From the NCBI GenBank assembly GCA_046541355.1, contig JBKHDM010000113.1:1-6776 (forward strand): DNA of 6,776 nucleotides. The letters run 5' to 3'. This DNA is from CAYZHV01 sp046541355. GTDB taxonomy: Bacteria; Spirochaetota; Spirochaetia; DSM-27196; Alkalispirochaetaceae. Position 1 is the first letter of the stretch. Each line of letters starts with the position of its first letter. Shown in pieces: positions 1 through 5,483 of the stretch. The notes beneath the pieces were generated by a model, which was not told the origin of the DNA, did not search any database, and saw nothing but the letters and a program-made list of their open reading frames with translations. The translations under genes were made by a program, and so were the position numbers.

Positions 1-69
1 AGCGCTTTTCATACTCCCGGATTCTACACCGCTTTTTTCCGGAGGGGTAGGGTGGAGACATCCCGTTAC

Positions 70-90
70 TCCTCGGTGACATGGTGGCCC
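70..90. repeat. 21-bp direct repeat, copy 1
   Basis: First of two copies of a 21-bp sequence of the form TCCTCGGTG-a-CATGGTGGCCC. It matches the copy at 101-121 at 20 of 21 positions; only the tenth base differs (A here, C there). The copies start 31 bp apart, about three helical turns, and are separated by 10 bp. This period is not a multiple of three, so the repeat is not a repeated peptide in any one frame. It lies upstream of the dehydrogenase gene and of a candidate promoter, so a paired binding site is possible, but nothing shows which protein would bind. Confidence 0.75.
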
Positions 91-100
91 ACAGCCGGCC

Positions 101-121
101 TCCTCGGTGCCATGGTGGCCC
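101..121. repeat. 21-bp direct repeat, copy 2
   Basis: Second copy of the 21-bp direct repeat, with C instead of A at the tenth position, which creates a CCATGG palindrome inside this copy. Its end is about 50 bp upstream of the candidate extended -10 element at 171-179, a spacing compatible with an upstream regulatory site. It could also be a chance local duplication. Confidence 0.75.
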
Positions 122-170
122 GACTGAGTGCAGCGGTCCGCCGGAGCACCTCGCCGACCTCGAAAAACCG

Positions 171-179
171 TGCTATCAT
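171..179 (+). promoter_or_regulatory. Candidate extended -10 promoter of the dehydrogenase gene
   Basis: The bases TGC-TATCAT match the extended -10 pattern TGn-TATAAT, with five of six hexamer matches. No good -35 hexamer is present 16-18 bp upstream, which extended -10 promoters tolerate. Transcription would begin near base 186, leaving a leader of about 36 nt before the ATG at 222. An imperfect 11-bp duplication of the same region (171-181 and 185-195, 10 of 11 matches) follows immediately. This is a motif call only. Confidence 0.3.
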
Positions 180-221
180 CACGCTGCTACCATCATCTGA
201 TATCGATTCTGGAGGAACAGC

Positions 222-1175
222 ATGAAAATCGCCGTCATCGAACCCCTGGCGATAGCCGCGGAGAAGGTTGAAGAACTGCGCAACAGCTTCAGCGCGGGTG
301 GGCACGAGCTGGTCTACCACAGCGAGCGCACCACCGACCCGGATGAACTGGCAGCTCGTGCCGCCGGTGCGCAGATCGTGGTTATCGCGAACGCCCCCTT
401 TCCCGGGAGCGTTGTCTCCTCCCTTCCGGATCTCAAGCTCCTGGCGGTCGCCTTTACCGGGGTGGACCATGTGGACCTCGAGGCGTGCAAAGCGCAGGGG
501 ATCCGCGTCTCTAACGCCTCGGGCTACTCCAATATAAACGTTGCGGAGCTCACCATCGGCCTCATGATCGACGTGCTGCGAAACATTACCCGCCTCGACC
601 CGATCACCCGCCGGGGCGGTACCAAGGACGGCCTCGTCGGATTCGACCTGTGCGGAAAGACCGTCGGCATCGTCGGCACCGGCGCTATCGGGACGAGGGT
701 CGCCGAGCTTCTCGCCGCCTTCGAGGTAAAGATGATCGCCTACAACCGAACGCCCCGAGAAAGTCTGATGAAGCTCGGTGTCGAGTACGTCGAGCTGGAG
801 AAGCTCTTTTCCGAGAGTGACATCGTTACCCTTCACCTTCCCCTCAACAGTGAGACCCGGGGCATGATCGGCGGCGACCTCCTGAAGAGAATGAAGCGCT
901 CCGCCTACCTCATCAACTGCGCCCGGGGACCGATTGTCGACGCCGACGCCCTCCATGACGCCCTCAAAAGCGGGGCAATCGCAGGTGCCGGTATCGACGT
1001 CTTCGACGGCGAGCCTCCCCTCTCGCCGCAGATGCCGCTGCTCACGCTCGATAACGTCGTGGTGACCCCGCACATCGCCTTTGCCACCGCCGAAGCGTTC
1101 CTCCGGAGGGCAGATATCGTTCGGGATAACATCCTCGCCTGGCTCGAGGGCAAGCCGCGGAACGTCGTTGTCTGA
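222..1175 (+). CDS. D-isomer specific 2-hydroxyacid dehydrogenase
   Basis: A 317-residue cytosolic oxidoreductase of the D-2-hydroxyacid dehydrogenase family, which reversibly reduces 2-keto acids to D-2-hydroxy acids with NAD(P)H. The length is typical. The N-terminal half of the substrate domain contains FTGVDHVDLEA (residues 78-88). The Rossmann fold starts near 145 with G152-T-G154-A-I-G157. The catalytic triad is complete: Arg235 in NCARGPIVD, Glu264 in DVFDGEPP and His284 in VTPHIAFAT. The residue after the second Rossmann strand, usually Asp in NAD-dependent members, is Asn175 followed by Arg176 (YNRTP), which suggests NADP(H) may be used. The start is supported by GGAGG at 211-215, seven bases before the ATG. 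The substrate cannot be read from sequence; glyoxylate, hydroxypyruvate, lactate or branched keto acids are all possible. Family assignment is secure and the specific enzyme is not. Confidence 0.95.
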   Translation: MKIAVIEPLAIAAEKVEELRNSFSAGGHELVYHSERTTDPDELAARAAGAQIVVIANAPFPGSVVSSLPDLKLLAVAFTGVDHVDLEACKAQGIRVSNASGYSNINVAELTIGLMIDVLRNITRLDPITRRGGTKDGLVGFDLCGKTVGIVGTGAIGTRVAELLAAFEVKMIAYNRTPRESLMKLGVEYVELEKLFSESDIVTLHLPLNSETRGMIGGDLLKRMKRSAYLINCARGPIVDADALHDALKSGAIAGAGIDVFDGEPPLSPQMPLLTLDNVVVTPHIAFATAEAFLRRADIVRDNILAWLEGKPRNVVV

Positions 1176-1204
1176 GTCGACTGGTGGTCGATCAGACCTG
1201 GTAG

Positions 1205-1210
1205 TATACT
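1205..1210 (+). promoter_or_regulatory. Candidate -10 box of the receiver-GAF-PAS gene
   Basis: TATACT matches TATAAT at five of six positions and lies 22 bases before the ATG at 1233. No convincing -35 hexamer is seen 16-18 bp upstream, where the sequence is near CTGGTGG, so it may need an activator or may be a chance match. The leader would be only about 16 nt. The same hexamer occurs just before the downstream kinase gene. Confidence 0.35.
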
Positions 1211-1216
1211 GTCACT

Positions 1217-1221
1217 GGAGG
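1217..1221 (+). promoter_or_regulatory. Ribosome binding site, long spacing
   Basis: GGAGG is followed by an 11-base spacer to the ATG at 1233, longer than the usual 5-9. A weaker AGGT at 1228-1231 abuts the start codon. No other in-frame start is compatible with a complete receiver domain, because its first strand begins at about residue 8, so the ATG at 1233 is retained. Confidence 0.5.
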
Positions 1222-1232
1222 CTTACCAGGTA

Positions 1233-2912
1233 ATGTCGGAGGAGACAGGCAGAACCATACTCCTCGTCGAGGACGAGGCGATCATCGCGCTCTCCGAGAA
1301 GATGCTCCTTGAGCGCCACGGCTACACCGTGGAGACCGTCACCAGCGGGGAGGGGGCGGTGGACATGATCGAGGAGAACGACGGTTTCGACCTGGTCCTC
1401 ATGGACATCGATCTCGGCCACGGGATAACCGGAGACGTCGCAGCCGAACGGATACTCGAGATACGCCACCTCCCGATTGTCTTTCTCACCTCCCATACCG
1501 AGCGGGATTTCGTCGAGCGGGTAAAGGGGATCACCCGATACGGCTACGTCGTCAAGCACTCCGGGGAGTTCGTTCTGATTGAGTCGGTCGCCATGGCCCT
1601 GGAGCTTTTCAAGGCGCACCAGGAAACCCGGGAGCGGGAAAAACGGATCGCCGAGATCAACCGGACCTACCAGGTACTAAGTGACGTTAATCAGACCATT
1701 GTTCGCGCTACCAGGGGCCGGAATCTCCTCGAGGAGATCTGCAGGATAGCCGTTGAGAAGGGGGATTTTCGCTTCGCCTGGATCTGCGCCCCCGATGAGA
1801 GCGGTAACGCCCTCGAGCGAGTCCATTTCTGGGGTGAGGGCAAGGGGCCGGAGGTTCCGGTCCACATCGATCTGACCGGGGAGGTTGCCCGAAGGGGGCC
1901 GACAGCCCGGGCCTACAGCTCCGGAACGGCTGTAGTAATCGATGATCTCCTTGACGAGCCGGAAGGGGCGGCGTGGCGAGAGTTCGGTTATCAGTACGGC
2001 GTGCGCTCAATAGCAGCGTTTCCGATCCGCCGCGCCGGGGTGGTCGCCTACGTTCTGACCCTCTACTCACCGGTGGCACGGTTCTTTGACGGTCGGGAGA
2101 TGGAACTCCTCTCGGAGCTCATCATGGATGTAGAGTACGCCCTTGCGGGTATCGACACCGAGGCAAAGAGGGTACAGGCGGAAGCCGAGCGGGCGGAGTG
2201 GCAGGAGCTCATGGACTACGTCGTCCGGCACGACCCCAACGCTATAACCGTCCTCGACCGGGAGCTCCGGCACATCTACGTGAGCGACCGCTTCTGCCGG
2301 GACTACCGGGTCGAACGGGAGTCGGTCCTCGGGCGCCCACACTACGAGGTCTTCCCGGAGGTCCCTGAGCGCTGGCGGAAGGTCCACGCCCGAGCCCTTG
2401 CCGGGGAGGTGCTGCGGTCGGAGGACGACTACTTTGTCCGTGCCGACGGTTCTGTGGACTACACCCGCTGGGAGTGCAGACCGTGGTACCGGGGAGAGGA
2501 AATCGGGGGCATCATCCTCTATACAGAGGTTGTCAACGCAGTACGGGAGGCGGAGGGACAGAAGCGGGCGGCCCTCAGCGCAATGGAGGCTCTCCTGGCA
2601 AACTCACCCCATCTCGTCTCGATCCTCGACGCCGAGGGTGTCTACTGGATGGTTTCCGACTCCGTGGCCGAGGTGATAGGAGTACCCAAAAAGGAGATCA
2701 CCGGACATATCTTGGAGGATCTCCTCCCGCGGGAGGTGGCAAGAGAGTTTCGCGAGGCTATCGAAACCGTTGTCGCCTCCGGGGAGCGAGTATTGAAGAG
2801 GGATGATCTGCAGATCAACGGCCGGAAGGCTCGATTCGAAACAACCCTTTTCCCCGCCCAGAAGGTCGACGGCAACGTCACCCTGATCGGGGTTATGAGT
2901 GTAGCGAGCTAA
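1233..2912 (+). CDS. Response-regulator receiver, GAF and two PAS domains, no output domain
   Basis: A 559-residue cytosolic signalling protein with no membrane segments. The receiver domain (about 8-125) has the acidic pair Glu13/Asp14, phospho-acceptor Asp58 in LVLMDIDLG, Thr86 in FLTSHTE and Lys108 in GYVVKHSG. A short helical linker (126-150) follows. Next is a GAF-like domain (about 160-305; FRFAWIC near 179-185) and then two PAS domains, about 325-437 and 447-557. The protein ends within a few residues of the last PAS core. There is no histidine-kinase dimerisation domain, ATPase, GGDEF, EAL or DNA-binding domain. It can therefore receive a phosphate and probably bind small ligands or cofactors, but has no visible output. 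The next gene encodes a related receiver-PAS-PAS protein that does carry a kinase, so this one may act by partnering it, or may be a shortened relative of a hybrid kinase. Domain calls are by pattern recognition; the receiver is certain, and GAF and PAS are very likely. Confidence 0.92.
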   Translation: MSEETGRTILLVEDEAIIALSEKMLLERHGYTVETVTSGEGAVDMIEENDGFDLVLMDIDLGHGITGDVAAERILEIRHLPIVFLTSHTERDFVERVKGITRYGYVVKHSGEFVLIESVAMALELFKAHQETREREKRIAEINRTYQVLSDVNQTIVRATRGRNLLEEICRIAVEKGDFRFAWICAPDESGNALERVHFWGEGKGPEVPVHIDLTGEVARRGPTARAYSSGTAVVIDDLLDEPEGAAWREFGYQYGVRSIAAFPIRRAGVVAYVLTLYSPVARFFDGREMELLSELIMDVEYALAGIDTEAKRVQAEAERAEWQELMDYVVRHDPNAITVLDRELRHIYVSDRFCRDYRVERESVLGRPHYEVFPEVPERWRKVHARALAGEVLRSEDDYFVRADGSVDYTRWECRPWYRGEEIGGIILYTEVVNAVREAEGQKRAALSAMEALLANSPHLVSILDAEGVYWMVSDSVAEVIGVPKKEITGHILEDLLPREVAREFREAIETVVASGERVLKRDDLQINGRKARFETTLFPAQKVDGNVTLIGVMSVAS

Positions 2913-2918
2913 GGAGGT
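2911..2918 (+). promoter_or_regulatory. Shine-Dalgarno sequence with no start codon at usable distance
   Basis: AAGGAGGT overlaps the TAA stop of the preceding gene and is a full-length match to the anti-Shine-Dalgarno end of 16S rRNA. No ATG, GTG or TTG follows within normal spacing; the nearest ATG is at 2984. The core AGGAGG at 2912-2917 is exactly complementary to CCTCCT at 2955-2960. The match is certain as sequence; its function is unknown. Confidence 0.45.
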
Positions 2919-2924
2919 CTCTTA

Positions 2925-2943
2925 CCCTCGAAGCTATCGAGGG
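2925..2943 (+). terminator. Intergenic stem-loop, possible weak terminator
   Basis: CCCTCGA at 2925-2931 pairs perfectly with TCGAGGG at 2937-2943 around a 5-nt loop (AGCTA). It lies just after the stop of the receiver-GAF-PAS gene. No clean T-tract follows; the downstream sequence reads GGCGTCGCTTTCC. A classical intrinsic terminator is therefore doubtful, and an attenuating or stabilising hairpin is equally possible. Confidence 0.35.
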
Positions 2944-2975
2944 GGCGTCGCTTTCCTCCTGGTCAAAGCCTTACT

Positions 2976-2981
2976 TATACT
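2976..2981 (+). promoter_or_regulatory. Candidate -10 box of the sensor kinase gene
   Basis: TATACT (five of six matches to TATAAT) ends two bases before the upstream in-frame ATG at 2984. A transcript from this box would start near 2988, inside that longer reading frame, which favours the internal ATG at 3008 as the true start. The -35 region around 2953-2958 (TTCCTC) is poor. Confidence 0.35.
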
Positions 2982-3007
2982 AGATGGCGACGCGTAACGG
3001 ATGCCTT

Positions 3008-4753
3008 ATGGATAACGACTGCGAAGGAAAACGGGTTCTTCTCATCGACGACGACCAGCTCGTCGCGCAACGGGAGTGCGTGATTCTCGAGGAGGCGGGG
3101 TGCGAGGTGACCGTCGCCTCATCGACGGAAGAGGCGTTGCGCCTCGCCGAGGGCCACTTCGATCTCGCTTTAGTGGACATCGAGCTCAATGAGGTGACCG
3201 ACGGCCGCGACCTCGCAGACACCCTCCATGAGCGGCATCAGATGCCTGTGGTATTTCTCACCGAGCATACCGAAGAACCCTACGCCAATCGGGCCGGCGG
3301 GGAGGAGCTGCTCGGCTACATCGTAAAGAGCTCCGGTCCCTTCGTTCTTATCCAGTCGGTCAAGCTCGCTCTCCGGCTGGCGGAAGCGCGGCGGCACCTG
3401 GAGGAGTCCCGGGATCTCTACCGCTCTTCTGCGGATCTGACCGGGGATATCATTGTTCGGGCTACCCTCGACGGCCGGTGGCAGTTTGTAAACCAGGAGG
3501 GCCGAAAGGTTTTTGGGATCGACTCCGAGACCGCCCGGGACCAGGAGTTCTGGAGGTACGTCCACCCGGAGGACCTCGAGGCTACCGCCGAAGCGTTGAA
3601 GCTTCTCACGGAGAGTCGCAAACCTGTGCGCGGTCTTATTAATCGACAAAAGACGGTGCGCGGCTGGCGGACCTACGAGTGGAACGCCGCCCCCATTGAA
3701 GCGGAGGGGGAGGTGAGGGGCTTTCAGGCGACCGGGAGGGACATCACCGAGCGGGAGGAGGCACACCGGGAGCTCCTGTTAAAGGAGCACGCCCTCCAGG
3801 GCTCCGCAGGCGGGGTCGCCTTTGCGGACCTCCAGCAGCGGATCAGCTACGTAAACCCCGCTATTCTCAAGCTCTGGAACTATACGCATCACCAGGATGT
3901 GGTCGGCCGTCCGGTAAGCGACTTTCTCACGGAGGTGGATCGCCTCAATATGGTCCTGTCCCGGGTCGCCGAGGGTGAGGATCAGGTTAGTGAGTTTACC
4001 GGTATCCGGGGCGACGGCTCCTCCTTTACCGCGGAGCTCACCATAAGCGGCGTTAGAGACGATGAGGGGAGTCTTATCGCCTACATGGCGGTGGTTGTGG
4101 ACGTAACCGAGCGGCACCGACGGGAGGCTGAGATTCGAGACCTTCTGCAGCAGAAGAACGTTCTCCTCCGGGAGCTTCGCCACCGGATAAAGAACGACCT
4201 GAACCTGGTGCGCTCGCTGCTGCTTCTTCAGGCGTCACAGACGGAGAACGAGGGAACCGTTACATCTCTCTACGAGGCGAGCGACCGGCTGACCGTGCTC
4301 TCTCAGGTCTACGACAAGGTGAGCCGGGAGACCGGAGGCGACCGGGTCGAGCTCCGGGTGCTCCTCGAGGAGCTCGTGGAGGACCTTCGTACCACCACCT
4401 TGCGGGAAGACGTCACTGTCGAGCTGGAGGTCGAGGAAATGACGGTCACCAGTCGCGAGTCGGTCACCCTCGGGATAATCGTAAACGAGCTGATAACCAA
4501 CGCCGTAAAGTACTCCGACGCAGCAGTTGAGGAGCCGCAGATCACGTTGACCCTCGCCGCCGACGCCGCCGGCGCCCTCAATCTCATGGTCCGGGACAAC
4601 GGGCCCGGGTTTCCCGAGGAGGTGCTCAACGGCAATCTTCGCGGCTTCGGCTTTACGATAATCAACGAGCTTGTAATCCAGCATCACGCGCGGATGAGCG
4701 TGAGCAACGATAACGGCGCTGTGGTGCGGATCAGCGGGATTTCGGTGAGCTGA
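3008..4753 (+). CDS. Receiver-PAS-PAS sensor histidine kinase, HisKA_2 type
   Basis: A 581-residue soluble kinase if started at the ATG at 3008. An in-frame ATG at 2984 would add eight residues but has no ribosome site and sits on a candidate -10 box. Numbering from 3008, the receiver (about 8-125) has the Asp14-Asp16 acidic cluster, phospho-acceptor Asp57 in LALVDIELN, Thr85 and Lys107 in GYIVKSSG. PAS 1 (about 135-248) ends in a PAC-like GFQATGRDITERE, and PAS 2 (about 254-370) ends in VVDVTERHRRE. The HisKA_2 dimerisation helix contains LLRELRHRIKNDL with the likely phosphorylated His392. The ATPase domain has an N box NELITNAVKY (493-502), a G1 box RDNGPGFP (529-536) and a late GFGFT (546-550). 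It should autophosphorylate on His and transfer to a receiver, either its own or that of the preceding protein. With no membrane segment, it should sense a cytoplasmic signal. The substrate response regulator is not evident. The domain architecture is clear and the exact start is less so. Confidence 0.92.
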   Translation: MDNDCEGKRVLLIDDDQLVAQRECVILEEAGCEVTVASSTEEALRLAEGHFDLALVDIELNEVTDGRDLADTLHERHQMPVVFLTEHTEEPYANRAGGEELLGYIVKSSGPFVLIQSVKLALRLAEARRHLEESRDLYRSSADLTGDIIVRATLDGRWQFVNQEGRKVFGIDSETARDQEFWRYVHPEDLEATAEALKLLTESRKPVRGLINRQKTVRGWRTYEWNAAPIEAEGEVRGFQATGRDITEREEAHRELLLKEHALQGSAGGVAFADLQQRISYVNPAILKLWNYTHHQDVVGRPVSDFLTEVDRLNMVLSRVAEGEDQVSEFTGIRGDGSSFTAELTISGVRDDEGSLIAYMAVVVDVTERHRREAEIRDLLQQKNVLLRELRHRIKNDLNLVRSLLLLQASQTENEGTVTSLYEASDRLTVLSQVYDKVSRETGGDRVELRVLLEELVEDLRTTTLREDVTVELEVEEMTVTSRESVTLGIIVNELITNAVKYSDAAVEEPQITLTLAADAAGALNLMVRDNGPGFPEEVLNGNLRGFGFTIINELVIQHHARMSVSNDNGAVVRISGISVS

Positions 4754-5483
4754 GACCGAGGCGGGCTACGAGCTCCTCCCAGAGGCGCAGATAACCCTCC
4801 ACAGCGTTGCCGGCGCGGCTGACAGCCGCAAGGGGCATCCGCTCCGAGGTCATCCGCTCCACCGCCGAGACGTTGGGGACGCTGATCGGGAGGACGTCCC
4901 GGATCCCGTCCTTCGCCTCTACCGTCTCCCGGTGGAGTTTGCGCCGCCTGTCGACCATGGAGTAGAAGCCGACAACCTCGACGTCCATCCCCTTTACAAA
5001 CCGCCTGAGGGTCTCGAAGGTCGCCGTTGCCAGGGGACTGGGAACCACCGGCACCACGACCAGATCCACCGAGCGCAGGATCGCCTCGCTTTCCAGATTG
5101 AGCCCCGCCGGGGCGTCGGCAATCATCAGGTCGTAGCCCTTTCCGATCCGCTTGAACATGGTGTCCAGCCCGTCGCCGCCGTCTTTTTCCTTTGCAAGGA
5201 GTTGCGGGAGCTTTCTCAGGGAGAGGGAGCCGGGGAGAATGTCGAGTTCCGGGTAGTCGGTGGCGTAGATGTGTTCGAGAATGTCCTTTTTCGCCCTGAT
5301 AACGTCCTTTGCCTTAGCCGCAGCCTCCCCGTCGACCCGGAGGATATAGCTCGCCGCTCCCTGGGCGTCGAGGTCCACCAGGAGGGTGCGATACCCCTGC
5401 CTCGAAGCGAGGTGCGCCAGGTTTACCGCCGTTGTTGTCTTTCCAACTCCACCTTTCAGGTGGGCCACCGCGATCCGCTTCAT
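4731..5483 (-). CDS. ParA/MinD-type P-loop ATPase
   Basis: A 250-residue ATPase of the ParA/Soj/MinD superfamily. The deviant Walker A box is K10-G-G-V-G-K15-T-T, with both the signature Lys10 and the P-loop Lys15. The Walker A' (switch I) region is VDLDAQGAAS (36-45). Walker B (switch II) is LMIADAPAG (119-127) with Asp123. The C-terminal half has the usual MVDRR (176-180) and a VPNVSAVERM segment. There is no N-terminal helix-turn-helix extension and no MinD-like amphipathic tail, so nucleoid binding rather than membrane binding is more likely. The start is firm: GGGAGGT lies four bases upstream, and the ATG overlaps the stop of the CHAD gene as ATGA. No ParB gene is next to it within the window, which argues against a classical chromosome-partition locus. 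The 3' end overlaps the convergent kinase gene by 23 bp. I infer positioning of a protein cargo, with the CHAD protein as the likely partner. Family confidence is very high; the role is inferred. Confidence 0.93.
   Translation of the reverse strand: MKRIAVAHLKGGVGKTTTAVNLAHLASRQGYRTLLVDLDAQGAASYILRVDGEAAAKAKDVIRAKKDILEHIYATDYPELDILPGSLSLRKLPQLLAKEKDGGDGLDTMFKRIGKGYDLMIADAPAGLNLESEAILRSVDLVVVPVVPSPLATATFETLRRFVKGMDVEVVGFYSMVDRRRKLHRETVEAKDGIRDVLPISVPNVSAVERMTSERMPLAAVSRAGNAVEGYLRLWEELVARLGLSSPKSR

Larger units (their letters stand above)
1196..1231. repeat. Perfect 8-bp inverted repeat around the -10 box and ribosome site of the next gene
   Basis: ACCTGGTA at 1196-1203 and TACCAGGT at 1224-1231 are exact reverse complements separated by 20 bases. 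The interval contains the TATACT box (1205-1210) and the GGAGG ribosome site (1217-1221), and the right arm ends one base before the ATG at 1233. As DNA it could be a dyad operator covering a promoter. As RNA, in a transcript reading through from the dehydrogenase gene, it would form a hairpin with the ribosome site in the loop. Which applies, if either, is inference. Confidence 0.6.

Noticed and set aside
20..76. Possible hairpin or terminator in the left-edge region (GGAGGGGTA with TTACTCCTC)
   Set aside because: The pairing has mismatches and there is no T-tract in the right place, so it is not better than chance.
66..1073. Long minus-strand open frame of 335 codons opposite the dehydrogenase
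   Set aside because: It is the antisense shadow of a clear dehydrogenase with all catalytic residues. High GC and codon bias keep antisense frames open, and the translation has no recognisable domain.
2984..3007. Upstream ATG at 2984 as the start of the sensor kinase
   Set aside because: It has no ribosome site, lies two bases after a candidate -10 box, and adds only MATRNGCL ahead of a receiver domain that is complete from the ATG at 3008. It cannot be fully excluded.
3170..3766. Minus-strand open frame of 198 codons inside the kinase gene
   Set aside because: It lies opposite the receiver and PAS coding region, which is firmly supported, and its translation has no family resemblance.
4731..5483. 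Classical chromosome or plasmid partition locus (parABS)
   Set aside because: There is no ParB gene beside the ATPase and I see no site resembling the parS palindrome TGTTTCACGTGAAACA in the window. The partner gene is CHAD instead.
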